A stretch of DNA of 64,000 nucleotides from Azospirillum sp. TSO35-2 (GTDB lineage: Bacteria > Pseudomonadota > Alphaproteobacteria > Azospirillales > Azospirillaceae), in contig NZ_LGRA01000018.1 of the NCBI RefSeq assembly GCF_003116095.1, positions 614,610-678,609 of the forward strand. The letters are read 5' to 3'. The position numbers and the translations under genes were made by a program. How positions within the stretch are numbered: position 1 is the first letter of the stretch; every line of letters starts with the position of its first letter. Below the pieces are notes generated by a model, which saw only the letters and a program-made list of their open reading frames with translations, was not told the origin of the DNA and did no database searches. Below, piece by piece: positions 7,969-17,928 of this stretch.

Positions 7969-9279
7969 ATGGCCTTCTGGCCGACCAAGTACGATGACAG
8001 CCAGCGCCGCCGCGCCACCCCGGCGCCTGCCCGCCCCCTGGCGACACCACCCGCAGTTCCACCCCCAACCTACCCCGACAGCCGCCCGCCGCGCGGCGTG
8101 AACGAGGCGCGGACGGCGCTCCGGCTGGCGCAGATGCTGCGCGGCACCATCACGCCGGTGCGCGGCGACGCCGTGCTGGAACTGCTGGAACCGCACCGGC
8201 CACGGCTGGTGCCGAAGCCGGTCAACCCGCTGGCCGGCATGGCCGGGCAACCGCCGGGGCGGATGCTCGACGCCCTGCTGCGGCCAGTCGGTCAGATCGT
8301 CACCGACGTGCTGCTGCCCGGTGTCCGCGACCATCTGATCGACCGTCTGGTCGCCGGCCGCAGCGACCATGAGGACAGCCCGGACGGGGCGCTGCCCAGC
8401 GCCGTCGATCTGGCGGAGGCGATGCGGGCGCTGGTCGGGCGGCTGCGCGGCGGCGGCAAGGGCCATCTCCAGGCGGTGGTCGCGGCGATCGAGACCGACG
8501 CCCGCGCCACCGCCGACGCCCTGACCCGCGACAGCCGCCCGGTCGATGTCGGCGGCATCGACCGGCTGGCGCGCGCCCTGCTGCGGTTCGAGGTGCGGCG
8601 GATGGTGCTCGACGCGCTGGGCGCCGGCGGGCCGCTGCAGGACGTCGTCTACCAGGCGCGCCGGCTCGCCCGCTATTCCCTGCGCCGCGCCACCGAGGCG
8701 ATCGAGGGCTTCGTCGCCGACCGCGGGCTGAAGGCGCTGCACGCCAGCCTCGCCACCTTGGCCCAGGCCGACGGGCTGATCGTCATCGCCCTGCGCAACC
8801 TGGACGACCAGGAGGAGACCAAGGAGGAGTCCGGCCCCTTCGTCGAACCGGCCGACCGCAAGGCGATGAACGACTGGCTGTCGGCGGCGTGGCGACTTTC
8901 CGACACATTGTTCGATCTTGTCGGAAAGGCCGCCGCCGGCGGCGAGCTGGACGACCTGCTGTTCGCGGCGCTGCTGCGCCAGTTGCGCAGCCTGCATCAC
9001 TTCTGCGCCGACCTGACCCACAGTGGCCGTCCCGCCGCGGTCGACACGCTGAAGCAGCGTCTGATCGAACGCGCCGACGCGCTGTCCCGCGTGACCGGCG
9101 AGCGGCTGGTCGATGTCCTGCTGGCCCGTCCCGCCGACCCGGCCCTCGCCCGCCGCCTGCTCGCCCGCGGCCGGCTGCTGGCGCAGCTGCTCTACGACAT
9201 GAACCGCGACGAGGCGGTGGAAGAACTGGCGCTGCGCATCGTCGTCGCGGCGGAAGCGCTGGGCGAACCGCAGGGCTGA
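7969..9279 (+). CDS. Conserved-looking unknown protein between draT and nifH
   Basis: This 436-aa protein is not recognised. Codon use and strong GC third-position bias match real genes here. The N terminus has a Pro-rich, probably disordered stretch (about residues 18-48). The rest is almost entirely helical and rich in Ala, Leu, Arg and Asp, with an acidic patch DDQEETKEESG near 283-293. There is no signal peptide or membrane segment, and no Cys or obvious catalytic motif, so a cytoplasmic scaffold or regulator is conceivable. No clear ribosome-binding site precedes the ATG. It is divergent from draT and co-directional with nifH, ending about 95 bases before the NifA site of nifH. A nitrogen-fixation role is inference from position only. 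Confidence 0.8.
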   Translation: MAFWPTKYDDSQRRRATPAPARPLATPPAVPPPTYPDSRPPRGVNEARTALRLAQMLRGTITPVRGDAVLELLEPHRPRLVPKPVNPLAGMAGQPPGRMLDALLRPVGQIVTDVLLPGVRDHLIDRLVAGRSDHEDSPDGALPSAVDLAEAMRALVGRLRGGGKGHLQAVVAAIETDARATADALTRDSRPVDVGGIDRLARALLRFEVRRMVLDALGAGGPLQDVVYQARRLARYSLRRATEAIEGFVADRGLKALHASLATLAQADGLIVIALRNLDDQEETKEESGPFVEPADRKAMNDWLSAAWRLSDTLFDLVGKAAAGGELDDLLFAALLRQLRSLHHFCADLTHSGRPAAVDTLKQRLIERADALSRVTGERLVDVLLARPADPALARRLLARGRLLAQLLYDMNRDEAVEELALRIVVAAEALGEPQG

Positions 9280-9342
9280 GGCCGGCGGACGCGAGGCCAG
9301 AGGTCTCGATTTCGGCATCGGCCGGTCGGGCCGCGGGAAAGA

Positions 9343-9359
9343 CCCGACAAAATGTCGGG
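9343..9359. terminator. Small hairpin between the unknown gene and the nifH promoter
   Basis: CCCGAC-AAAAT-GTCGGG forms a perfect 6-bp stem 63 bases after the stop of the 436-aa gene and 12 bases before the NifA site of nifH. It could weakly terminate read-through into nifH, although no T tract follows. Its sequence also echoes the ACA/TGT half sites of NifA operators, but the N10 spacing is absent. Confidence 0.35.
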
Positions 9360-9371
9360 CTTTGTCGTGTG

Positions 9372-9387
9372 TGTCAGGACCCCGACA
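9372..9387 (+). promoter_or_regulatory. NifA upstream activator sequence of nifH
   Basis: TGT-CAGGACCCCG-ACA fits the TGT-N10-ACA NifA consensus exactly. Its centre is about 100 bases upstream of the predicted nifH transcription start, the usual distance for a NifA enhancer. With the IHF site and the -24/-12 promoter downstream, it forms the complete canonical nifH control region. Confidence 0.88.
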
Positions 9388-9426
9388 AAGGCCGGATACT
9401 CGGTTCCAATCAATATTATCATTATA

Positions 9427-10453
<1,027 letters not shown>

Positions 10454-10480
10454 TCTCGGGCGTAGCGACGGTTGCCTACC

Positions 10481-10508
10481 GGCCCCCCCGCCTGCGGGTG
10501 GGGGGGAC
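10481..10508 (+). terminator. GC-rich hairpin in the nifH-nifD gap
   Basis: CCCCCCC (10483-10489) pairs with GGGGGGG (10500-10506) around a short loop, about 30 bases after the nifH stop. No T tract follows, so full termination is unlikely. Such intercistronic hairpins in nifHDK operons can protect the upstream nifH message or cause partial termination, giving more NifH than NifDK. That role is inference here. Confidence 0.6.
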
Positions 10509-10644
10509 CGCCTGAACACTGGCCCTTTTCCCCAGCCCCGTCATGACGTGACCCCTTTTCTTCATAAAGATGAGGACGTCCGCGAGGGAGGGAGGGGCTC
10601 GGTCCCGCGCTGCAGGGCGCGATGAATCAAGCAGGAGGCCGGCG

Positions 10645-12084
10645 ATGAGCCTGTCCGAGAACACCACGGTCGACGTGAAGAACCTGGTCAACGAAGTCCT
10701 CGAAGCCTATCCCGAAAAGACCCGCAAGCGCCGCGCCAAGCACATCAACGTGCTGGAGGCCGAGGCCAAGGATTGCGGCGTCAAGTCGAACGTCAAGTCC
10801 ATCCCCGGCGTCATGACCATCCGTGGCTGCGCCTACGCCGGTTCCAAGGGCGTGGTGTGGGGTCCGATCAAGGACATGATCCACATCTCCCACGGTCCGG
10901 TCGGCTGCGGCTACTACTCCTGGTCCGGCCGCCGCAACTACTACATCGGCGACACCGGTGTGGACAGCTGGGGCACGATGCACTTCACCTCCGACTTCCA
11001 GGAGAAGGACATCGTCTTCGGCGGCGACAAGAAGCTGCACAAGGTCATCGAGGAAATCAACGACCTGTTCCCGCTGGTGAACGGCATCTCGATCCAGTCG
11101 GAATGCCCGATCGGCCTGATCGGCGACGACATCGAGGCGGTCGCCCGCGCCAAGTCGGCGGAAATCGGCAAGCCGGTCATCCCCGTCCGTTGCGAAGGCT
11201 TCCGCGGCGTGTCCCAGTCGCTGGGCCACCACATCGCCAACGACACCATCCGCGACTGGGTGTTCGAGAAGACCACGCCGAAGGCCGACTTCGTCTCCAC
11301 CCCGTATGACGTCACCATCATCGGCGACTACAACATCGGTGGCGACGCCTGGTCTTCCCGCATCCTGCTTGAAGAGATCGGTCTGCGCGTGATCGCCCAA
11401 TGGTCGGGCGACGGCACGCTGGCCGAGCTGGAAAACACGCCCAAGGCCAAGGTCAACCTGATCCACTGCTACCGCTCGATGAACTACATCGCGCGGCACA
11501 TGGAAGAGAAGTACAATATTCCTTGGATGGAATACAACTTCTTCGGCCCGAGCCAGATCGCCGAATCCCTGCGCAAGATCGCCGCCCTCTTCGACGACAG
11601 CATCAAGGAGAAGGCGGAACAGGTCATCGCCCGCTACCAGCCGATGGTCGACGCGGTCATCGCGAAGTACCGCACCCGCCTGGAAGGCAAGAAGGTGATG
11701 ATCTACGTCGGCGGCCTGCGCCCCCGCCACGTCGTCGACGCCTACCATGACCTCGGCATGGAAATCGTCGGCACCGGTTACGAGTTCGCCCACAACGACG
11801 ATTATCAGCGCACCCAGCACTATGTGAAGGAAGGCACGCTGATCTACGACGACGTCACCGCGTTCGAACTGGAGAAGTTCGTCGAGGCGATCCGTCCCGA
11901 CCTCGTCGCGTCGGGCATCAAGGAAAAGTACGTGTTCCAGAAGATGGGCCTGCCGTTCCGCCAGATGCACAGCTGGGACTACTCCGGCCCGTATCACGGC
12001 TACGACGGCTTCGCGATCTTCGCCCGCGACATGGACCTGGCCATCAACAACCCCGTCTGGGGTGTCATGAAGGCCCCGTTCTGA
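10645..12084 (+). CDS. nifD: Nitrogenase molybdenum-iron protein alpha chain
   Basis: NifD forms the alpha2beta2 MoFe protein with NifK and holds the FeMo cofactor. The 479-aa length is typical. P-cluster cysteines are in [21 protein letters not shown] and [12 protein letters not shown]. The FeMo-cofactor cysteine is in [11 protein letters not shown] and the histidine in [12 protein letters not shown], which is the normal molybdenum-type pattern and argues against VnfD or AnfD. The ATG at 10645 has AGGAGG seven bases upstream; the open frame upstream to 10570 is leader. It follows nifH after 191 bases that contain a strong hairpin. Confidence 0.99.
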   Translation: MSLSENTTVDVKNLVNEVLEAYPEKTRKRRAKHINVLEAEAKDCGVKSNVKSIPGVMTIRGCAYAGSKGVVWGPIKDMIHISHGPVGCGYYSWSGRRNYYIGDTGVDSWGTMHFTSDFQEKDIVFGGDKKLHKVIEEINDLFPLVNGISIQSECPIGLIGDDIEAVARAKSAEIGKPVIPVRCEGFRGVSQSLGHHIANDTIRDWVFEKTTPKADFVSTPYDVTIIGDYNIGGDAWSSRILLEEIGLRVIAQWSGDGTLAELENTPKAKVNLIHCYRSMNYIARHMEEKYNIPWMEYNFFGPSQIAESLRKIAALFDDSIKEKAEQVIARYQPMVDAVIAKYRTRLEGKKVMIYVGGLRPRHVVDAYHDLGMEIVGTGYEFAHNDDYQRTQHYVKEGTLIYDDVTAFELEKFVEAIRPDLVASGIKEKYVFQKMGLPFRQMHSWDYSGPYHGYDGFAIFARDMDLAINNPVWGVMKAPF

Positions 12085-12115
12085 CCATCGGCCTCTGGAA
12101 CAGGAGAATTTGAGA

Positions 12116-13675
12116 ATGTCCGACAAGCTTTCGCAGAGCGCCGACAAGGTCCTCGATCACTACACTCTCTTCCGTCAGCCTGAATACAAGGCGATGTTCG
12201 AGAAGAAGAAGAGTGAGTTCGAGTACGGCCATTCCGACGAAGAGGTCGCCCGCGTTTCCGAATGGACCAAGTCCGAGGACTACAAGGCAAAAAACTTCGC
12301 CCGTGAAGCGGTCGTCATCAACCCGACCAAGGCCTGCCAGCCGATCGGCGCGATGTTCGCGGCCCAGGGCTTCGAAGGCACCCTGCCGCTGGTCCATGGT
12401 TCGCAGGGCTGCGTCGCCTATTACCGCACCCACCTGACCCGTCACTTCAAGGAGCCGAACTCGGCGGTGTCCTCGTCGATGACCGAAGACGCGGCGGTGT
12501 TCGGCGGCCTCAACAACATGATCGACGGCTTGGCGAACGCCTACACGCTCTACAAGCCGAAGATGATCGCGGTGATGACCACCTGCATGGCCGAAGTCAT
12601 CGGCGACGACCTGCAGGGCTTCATCTCCAACGCGAAGAACAAGGACAGTGTGCCGCAGGACTTCCCGGTCCCCTACGCCCACACCCCGGCCTTCGTCGGC
12701 AGCCACATCGTCGGCTACGACAACATGATCAAGGGGATCCTGACCAACTTCTGGGGCTCGTCGGAAAACCTCGACACGCCCAAGACGGAAACGATCAACC
12801 TGATCCCGGGCTTCGACGGTTTCGCCGTCGGCAACAACCGCGAGCTGAAGCGCATCACCGCCCAGTTCGGCATCGACCTGACGATCCTGTCGGACGTGTC
12901 CGACAACTTCGACACGCCGATGGATGGCGAGTACCGCATGTATGACGGCGGCACCACCATCGAGGACACCAAGGCGGCCCTGCACGCGAAGGCCACCATC
13001 TCGATGCAGGAGTACAACACGACCCAGACCCTGCAGTTCTGCAAGGAAAAGGGCCAGCAAGTCGCCAAGTTCAACTACCCGATGGGCGTCACCGCCACCG
13101 ACGAGCTGCTGCTGAAGCTGGCGGAACTGTCGGGCAAGCCGGTGCCGGCCAGCCTGAAGCTGGAGCGCGGCCGTCTGGTCGACGCCATCGCCGACAGCCA
13201 CACCCACATGCACGGCAAGCGCTTCGCGGTCTACGGCGACCCGGACTTCTGCCTCGGCATGACCCGCTTCCTGCTGGAACTGGGTGCGGAGCCGGTGCAC
13301 ATCCTGTCGACCTCCGGCTCCAAGAAGTGGGAGAAGCAGGTCCAGAAGGTGCTGGACGGCTCGCCGTTCGGCGCGTCGGGTGCGGCCTACGGCGGCAAGG
13401 ACCTGTGGCACCTGCGCTCGCTGATCTTCACCGACAAGGTGGACTACATCATCGGCAACAGCTACGGCAAGTATCTGGAGCGCGACACCAAGGTTCCGCT
13501 GATCCGCCTGACCTACCCGATCTTCGACCGCCACCACCACCACCGCTACCCGACCTGGGGTTACCAGGGCGCGCTGAACGTGCTGGTGCGCATCCTGGAC
13601 CGGATCTTCGAGGACATCGATGCCAACACCAACATCGTCGGCCAGACCGACTACTCGTTCGACCTGATCCGCTGA
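12116..13675 (+). CDS. nifK: Nitrogenase molybdenum-iron protein beta chain
   Basis: NifK pairs with NifD and shares the P-cluster at the subunit interface. The 519-aa product has the expected cysteines in [27 protein letters not shown] and [12 protein letters not shown], plus the YPTWGYQGA segment near the C terminus. The ATG at 12116 is preceded by CAGGAG about 9 bases upstream; a TTG two codons earlier is possible but less likely. Its start lies 31 bases after the nifD stop, fitting tight coupling for equal synthesis of the two chains. A strong terminator follows. Confidence 0.99.
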   Translation: MSDKLSQSADKVLDHYTLFRQPEYKAMFEKKKSEFEYGHSDEEVARVSEWTKSEDYKAKNFAREAVVINPTKACQPIGAMFAAQGFEGTLPLVHGSQGCVAYYRTHLTRHFKEPNSAVSSSMTEDAAVFGGLNNMIDGLANAYTLYKPKMIAVMTTCMAEVIGDDLQGFISNAKNKDSVPQDFPVPYAHTPAFVGSHIVGYDNMIKGILTNFWGSSENLDTPKTETINLIPGFDGFAVGNNRELKRITAQFGIDLTILSDVSDNFDTPMDGEYRMYDGGTTIEDTKAALHAKATISMQEYNTTQTLQFCKEKGQQVAKFNYPMGVTATDELLLKLAELSGKPVPASLKLERGRLVDAIADSHTHMHGKRFAVYGDPDFCLGMTRFLLELGAEPVHILSTSGSKKWEKQVQKVLDGSPFGASGAAYGGKDLWHLRSLIFTDKVDYIIGNSYGKYLERDTKVPLIRLTYPIFDRHHHHRYPTWGYQGALNVLVRILDRIFEDIDANTNIVGQTDYSFDLIR

Positions 13676-13754
13676 TCGCGAGCGGTGCTCGCTTCCAGCC
13701 CAACCGGCGGGTCCGGGGTGCCCATCCCCCCGTCCCCGCCGGCCACTCGCAAAA

Positions 13755-13791
13755 CCGGAGGGCGCCCGCAACGGCGCTCTCCGGTCTTTTT
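13755..13791 (+). terminator. Rho-independent terminator after nifK
   Basis: CCGGAGGGCGCC (13755-13766) pairs with GGCGCTCTCCGG (13773-13784) in a stem of about 12 bp with one mismatch, and TCTTTTT follows. It lies 80 bases after the nifK stop and ends the nifHDK transcript. Confidence 0.9.
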
Positions 13792-13810
13792 GCGTCGGCG
13801 CTTCCCCCGG

Positions 13811-14353
13811 TCAGCCGTCCCGCAGGGCGAAGCCGATGACCCGCTCCAGCGCGGTGTCCGCCCGCCCTTGCCAGCCGTCGCCGGCCAAATCCACCGACAC
13901 CGGCGGCAGGCCGACGCTGGGCGCCGCCATGCCATTGCGCACCGGGCGCGCGCGCAGCAGCAGGCGGGGGTGCGCCGTGCCGGTCCAGTCCGGCCGCCCT
14001 TCCATCACCACTAGCAGGATCGGCCCGTCGATCGGCGGTAGCGCCTCCTCCGATGGTTCGGCGTCCGGGCTGGCAACCGCGCGCAGCCCCAGGCGCACCA
14101 CCGCCCTGCCATGGCCGGCCACCTTGCGTGCGACAAGGTCGCCGGCGGCGACGCACAGGGTGTCAGCCTCCGGCGGGATCGGGCGTTCGTCGGGGTCGAG
14201 GAAACGGCACAGCACACCGATCTGGCTGCCGGGCTCCTGCGTCAGCACAATCGACGCGCCCGGCGCGGCCGACGCGTCCGGAACCGTGGCAAAGCTCAAC
14301 AACGCTGCGACGGCACACCCGTAAGGGCGCCGCCAACCAACCGATCTGATCAT
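13811..14353 (-). CDS. Secreted unknown protein lodged between nifK and nifE
   Basis: A 180-aa protein reads leftward between the two rightward nif operons. It has a Sec signal peptide: basic RRPYG, hydrophobic CAVAALLSFATV, and a probable cut after DASA near residue 29. The mature part has two Cys residues (GVLCRFL and ADTLCVAAG) that could form a disulfide, then a beta-rich C-terminal half. I do not recognise the family. The frame stays open far upstream to 15907, but that part is antisense to nifE; the ATG at 14353 directly before the signal peptide is the sensible start. A nitrogen-fixation role is not supported by anything but position. Confidence 0.7.
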   Translation of the reverse strand: MIRSVGWRRPYGCAVAALLSFATVPDASAAPGASIVLTQEPGSQIGVLCRFLDPDERPIPPEADTLCVAAGDLVARKVAGHGRAVVRLGLRAVASPDAEPSEEALPPIDGPILLVVMEGRPDWTGTAHPRLLLRARPVRNGMAAPSVGLPPVSVDLAGDGWQGRADTALERVIGFALRDG

Positions 14354-14474
14354 CCGAACCTGTCTCTGCACGACATCCGGCGCACGGACATCCGGCGCGT
14401 GAGCGTGATACGGACCATAGCACGGCATCCTGCGGCACCCCCGCCGGCCAAACGCCATTCCCGGCGCGCAATCC

Positions 14475-14490
14475 TGTGCGACACCCGACA
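14475..14490 (+). promoter_or_regulatory. Distal NifA site of nifE
   Basis: TGT-GCGACACCCG-ACA fits TGT-N10-ACA exactly. It is 40 bases upstream of a second site at 14515-14530, close to four helical turns, so the two NifA dimers would sit on nearly the same face of the DNA. Confidence 0.75.
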
Positions 14491-14514
14491 ACCGCCCCGC
14501 CCGCTCCCCGTGAT

Positions 14515-14530
14515 TGTCAGCTATCGGACA
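14515..14530 (+). promoter_or_regulatory. Proximal NifA site of nifE
   Basis: TGT-CAGCTATCGG-ACA is an exact TGT-N10-ACA match centred about 80 bases upstream of the predicted start of nifENX transcription. No perfect IHF consensus is seen between this site and the -24/-12 promoter. Confidence 0.82.
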
Positions 14531-14575
14531 GCCCCCGCGAATCCGACAATCGTTCCATATCAGGGATTTACGGTC

Positions 14576-14591
14576 TGGCACGCCCCCTGCA
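14576..14591 (+). promoter_or_regulatory. Sigma-54 (-24/-12) promoter of nifENX
   Basis: TGGCACGCCCCCTGCA has GG (14577-14578) and GC (14589-14590) separated by 10 bases. Transcription should begin near 14602, leaving a leader of about 37 bases before the nifE ATG at 14639. Confidence 0.9.
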
Positions 14592-14638
14592 TCACCCCTC
14601 CGCAGAGCCATTTCCGGCGCCAGGATGGGAGAGCGGGC

Positions 14639-16069
14639 ATGCTCCAGGACAAGATCCAGGACGTCTTCAACGAACCGGGCTGCGCGACCAATCAGACCAA
14701 GTCGGCCAAGGAGAAGAAGAAGGGCTGCACCAAATCCCTGAAGCCGGGGGCCGCCGCCGGCGGCTGCGCCTATGACGGCGCGATGATCGTGCTGCAGCCG
14801 ATCGCCGACGCCGCCCATCTGGTGCATGGCCCGATCGCCTGCCTGGGCAACTCGTGGGACAACCGCGGCTCCAAATCCTCGGGCTCGCAGCTCTACCGCA
14901 CCGGCTTCACCACCGACCTGTCGGAGCTGGACGTCATCGGCGGCGGCGAGAAGAAGCTGTACCGCGCCATCAAGGAGATCGTGCAGCAGTACGACCCACC
15001 GGCCGTCTTCGTCTATCAGACCTGCGTGCCCGCCATGACCGGCGACGACATCGCCGCGGTCTGCAAGTTCGCGTCGCAGAAGCTGGGCAAGCCGGTGATC
15101 CCGGTCGACGCCCCCGGCTTCGTCGGCTCCAAGAATCTCGGCAACAAGCTGGCCGGCGAGGCGCTGCTCGACCACGTCATCGGCACGGTGGAGCCGGACC
15201 ACACCACCCCGACCGATGTCTGCATCATCGGCGAGTACAACCTCGCCGGCGAGCTGTGGCTGGTCAAGCCGCTGCTCGACGAGATCGGCATCCGCCTGCT
15301 GTCCTGCATTTCCGGCGACGGCCGCTACCAGGAGGTGGCGCAGGCCCACCGCGCCCGCGTCACCATGATGGTGTGCAGCCAGGCGCTGGTGAATGTCGGC
15401 CGCAAGATGGAGGAGCGCTACGGCATCCCCTATTTCGAGGGCTCCTTCTACGGCGTCTCCGACATGTCGGACACCCTGCGCACCATGACCCGCATGCTGG
15501 TGGAACGCGGCGCCGACAAGAGCCTGATCGACCGAGCCGAGGGCGTGATCGCCCGCGAGGAAAGCCGGGTCTGGCGCCGGCTGGAACCCTACAAGCCGCG
15601 CTTCGACGGCAAGCGCGTCCTGCTGTTCACCGGCGGCGTCAAGAGCTGGTCGATGGTCAGCGCGCTGGAAGGCGCCGGGCTGACCATCCTCGGCACCTCG
15701 ACCAAGAAGTCGACGCCGCAGGACAAGGAGCGCATCAAGAAGATGAAGGGCGACGAGTTCCACCAGTGGGACGACCTGAAGCCGCGCGACATCCACAAGA
15801 TGCTGGCCGAATCGCAGGCCGACATCATGATGTCCGGCGGCCGGTCGCAGTTCATCTCGCTGAAGGCCAAGGTTCCCTGGCTCGACATCAACCAGGAGCG
15901 CCACCACGCCTACGCCGGCTATGACGGCATCGTCAACCTGTGCGAGGAGATCGACAAGACGCTGTCCAACCCGATCTGGCGGCAGGTCCGCTTGGCCGCG
16001 CCGTGGGAATCGGCAGTGTCCCCCGCCCTGACGGCCCCCACCATGGCCCCCACCATGGCTGCGGAGTGA
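14639..16069 (+). CDS. nifE: Nitrogenase FeMo-cofactor scaffold protein NifE
   Basis: NifE with NifN forms the NifD/NifK-like scaffold on which the NifB-derived cluster is matured to FeMo cofactor. The 476-aa protein has a lysine-rich KEKKKGCTKSLKPG segment near the N terminus, then AAGGCAYDGAMI and HGPIACLGNSWDNRG with cluster cysteines. YQTCVPAMTGDDI and SGGRSQFISLK are further NifE features; the NifD FeMo-cofactor Cys/His pair is not conserved in the same way. The ATG at 14639 has GGGAGAG about 7 bases upstream. The C-terminal tail has a short APTMAPTMAA repeat. First gene of nifE-N-X, five bases before nifN. Confidence 0.98.
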   Translation: MLQDKIQDVFNEPGCATNQTKSAKEKKKGCTKSLKPGAAAGGCAYDGAMIVLQPIADAAHLVHGPIACLGNSWDNRGSKSSGSQLYRTGFTTDLSELDVIGGGEKKLYRAIKEIVQQYDPPAVFVYQTCVPAMTGDDIAAVCKFASQKLGKPVIPVDAPGFVGSKNLGNKLAGEALLDHVIGTVEPDHTTPTDVCIIGEYNLAGELWLVKPLLDEIGIRLLSCISGDGRYQEVAQAHRARVTMMVCSQALVNVGRKMEERYGIPYFEGSFYGVSDMSDTLRTMTRMLVERGADKSLIDRAEGVIAREESRVWRRLEPYKPRFDGKRVLLFTGGVKSWSMVSALEGAGLTILGTSTKKSTPQDKERIKKMKGDEFHQWDDLKPRDIHKMLAESQADIMMSGGRSQFISLKAKVPWLDINQERHHAYAGYDGIVNLCEEIDKTLSNPIWRQVRLAAPWESAVSPALTAPTMAPTMAAE

Positions 16070-16074
16070 CGGCG

Positions 16075-17490
16075 ATGTCGCACATCCAGCGCTTCCCCTC
16101 CGCCGCCAAGGCCGCCTCGACCAACCCGCTGAAGATGAGCCAGCCGCTGGGCGCGGCGCTCGCCTATCTCGGCGTCGACCGCTGTCTGCCGCTGTTCCAT
16201 GGTTCGCAGGGCTGCACCGCCTTCGGGCTGGTGCTGCTGGTCCGCCATTTCCGCGAGGCGATCCCGCTGCAGACCACGGCGATGGACCAGGTCTCCACCA
16301 TCCTCGGCGGCTACGACAATCTCGAACAGGCGCTCCGCACCATCGTGGAGCGCAACAAGCCGGCCATGATCGGCGTCGCCACCACCGGCGTGACCGAAAC
16401 CAAGGGCGAGGACATGGCCGGGCAGTACACGCTGTTCCGCCAGCGCAACCCCGGGCTGGCCGACACCGCGCTGGTCTTTGCCAACACCCCCGACTTCGCC
16501 GGCGGCTTCGAGGACGGCTTCGCCGCCGCCGTCACCGCCATGGTCGACCGGCTGGTCGAACCGTCGCCGGTGGTGGTCAAGTCGCAGATCAACGTGCTGG
16601 CCGGCAGCCACCTGTCGCCCGGCGACGTCGAGGAACTGCGCGACATCATCGAAGGCTTCGGCCTGTCGCCGATCTTCCTGCCCGACCTGTCGCTGTCGAT
16701 GGTCGGCCGCCAGCCCTCCGACTTCACCGCCACCTCGCTGGGCGGCGTGTCGGTGGAACAGATCCGCTCGATGGGCGCGTCGGTCGCCACCATCGTGGTG
16801 GGCGAGCACATGCGGATCGCCGGCAACGCGCTGGAGCTGAAGACCGACGTGCCCTCGCACTTCTTCAGCCGGCTGACCGGGCTGGAGGCGTCCGACAAGC
16901 TGGTCCGCCTGCTGGGCGAGATCTCCGGCCGGCCGGCCCCGGCCCGGCTGCGCCGCCAGCGCGAAAGCCTGGTCGACGCCATGCTGGACGGGCATTTCTT
17001 CTTCAGCCGCAAGCGCATCGCCGTCGCGCTGGAACCGGACCTGCTCTACACGGTCACCAGCTTCCTCGCCGACATGGGGGCCGAGGTGATCGCCGCGGTC
17101 TCGCCGACGCAGAGCCCGGTGCTGGAGCGGCTGACCGCCGCCACCGTCATGGTCGGTGACCATTCCGACGTCGAGACGCTGGCGCGCGACGCCGACCTGA
17201 TCATTTCCAACTCGCACGGGCGGCAGGGGGCGGCGCGGATCGGCGTACCGCTGCACCGCATGGGCCTGCCGCTGTTCGATCGGCTGGGCGCCGGCCTGCG
17301 CGTCCATGTCGGCTACCGCGGCACGCGCGAGCTGCTGTTCGAGGTCGGCAACCTGTTCCTGTCCCGCGAAATGGACCACGACCATCACGCCCCCCACGGC
17401 CCCGCCCATGGCCCCGGCCACGGTGCCGAACCCCATGGGGAGGACGCCCACGGCTGCGGAGGCGGATCATGCGGATGCAACGCCGGCTGA
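16075..17490 (+). CDS. nifN: Nitrogenase FeMo-cofactor scaffold protein NifN, with His-rich tail
   Basis: NifN is the beta-like partner of NifE in the cofactor scaffold. The 471-aa protein has NPLKMSQPLGAALAYLG, FHGSQGCTAFGLVLLV and ATTGVTETKGEDM, which correspond to NifK-like cluster regions. The last 40 residues are unusual: HDHHAPHGPAHGPGHGAE followed by HGCGGGSCGCNAG, a dense run of His, Gly and Cys suited to binding metal. It starts five bases after nifE, and nifX begins 38 bases after its stop. Confidence 0.97.
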   Translation: MSHIQRFPSAAKAASTNPLKMSQPLGAALAYLGVDRCLPLFHGSQGCTAFGLVLLVRHFREAIPLQTTAMDQVSTILGGYDNLEQALRTIVERNKPAMIGVATTGVTETKGEDMAGQYTLFRQRNPGLADTALVFANTPDFAGGFEDGFAAAVTAMVDRLVEPSPVVVKSQINVLAGSHLSPGDVEELRDIIEGFGLSPIFLPDLSLSMVGRQPSDFTATSLGGVSVEQIRSMGASVATIVVGEHMRIAGNALELKTDVPSHFFSRLTGLEASDKLVRLLGEISGRPAPARLRRQRESLVDAMLDGHFFFSRKRIAVALEPDLLYTVTSFLADMGAEVIAAVSPTQSPVLERLTAATVMVGDHSDVETLARDADLIISNSHGRQGAARIGVPLHRMGLPLFDRLGAGLRVHVGYRGTRELLFEVGNLFLSREMDHDHHAPHGPAHGPGHGAEPHGEDAHGCGGGSCGCNAG

Positions 17491-17528
17491 GCGTGGTGCA
17501 AGCCACCCGGCCGACCAAAGGAGGATCG

Positions 17529-17924
17529 ATGAAGGTCGCTTTCTGCACCCAGGACATGCAGCACGTCGATGCGCATTTCGGCTGGGCCAAGAACATCGCC
17601 GTCTATCAGGTCGACCGCCAGGGCCACGCCCTGCTGGAAACCTTCCAGTTCGGCGGCTCGATGTTCGAGGACGGCAATGAGGACAAGCTGGTGCCGAAGC
17701 TCGACGCCCTGTCCGACGTCGCCATCCTCTACCTGTCGGCCATCGGCGCGTCGGCCGCCGCCCGCGTGGTGGCCAAGAAGATCCACCCGGTGAAGGTCGA
17801 GGCGACCGAAGCCATCCCCGCCCTGCTCGACAAGCTGGTCGAGACGCTGAACGGCAGCCCGCCGCCCTGGCTGCGCAAGGCGCTGGGCGAACCCCAGGAA
17901 CTCAATTTCGACGAGGAGGAGTGA
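17529..17924 (+). CDS. nifX: Nitrogen fixation protein NifX
   Basis: NifX is a small carrier that binds FeMo-cofactor precursors between NifB and NifEN. The 131-aa protein has the NifX/NafY-type dinitrogenase iron-molybdenum cofactor fold. It starts [20 protein letters not shown] and has [14 protein letters not shown] in the middle. The C terminus is acidic (FDEEE). The ATG at 17529 is preceded by AAAGGAGGA, a near-ideal ribosome-binding site. An in-frame ATG at 17469 would overlap nifN and is less likely. Confidence 0.95.
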   Translation: MKVAFCTQDMQHVDAHFGWAKNIAVYQVDRQGHALLETFQFGGSMFEDGNEDKLVPKLDALSDVAILYLSAIGASAAARVVAKKIHPVKVEATEAIPALLDKLVETLNGSPPPWLRKALGEPQELNFDEEE

Positions 17925-17928
17925 GAGC

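Noticed and set aside
14354..15907. Upstream extension of the secreted unknown protein frame (minus strand)
   Set aside because: This part is antisense to nifE and precedes the signal peptide; only 13811-14353 looks like a gene.
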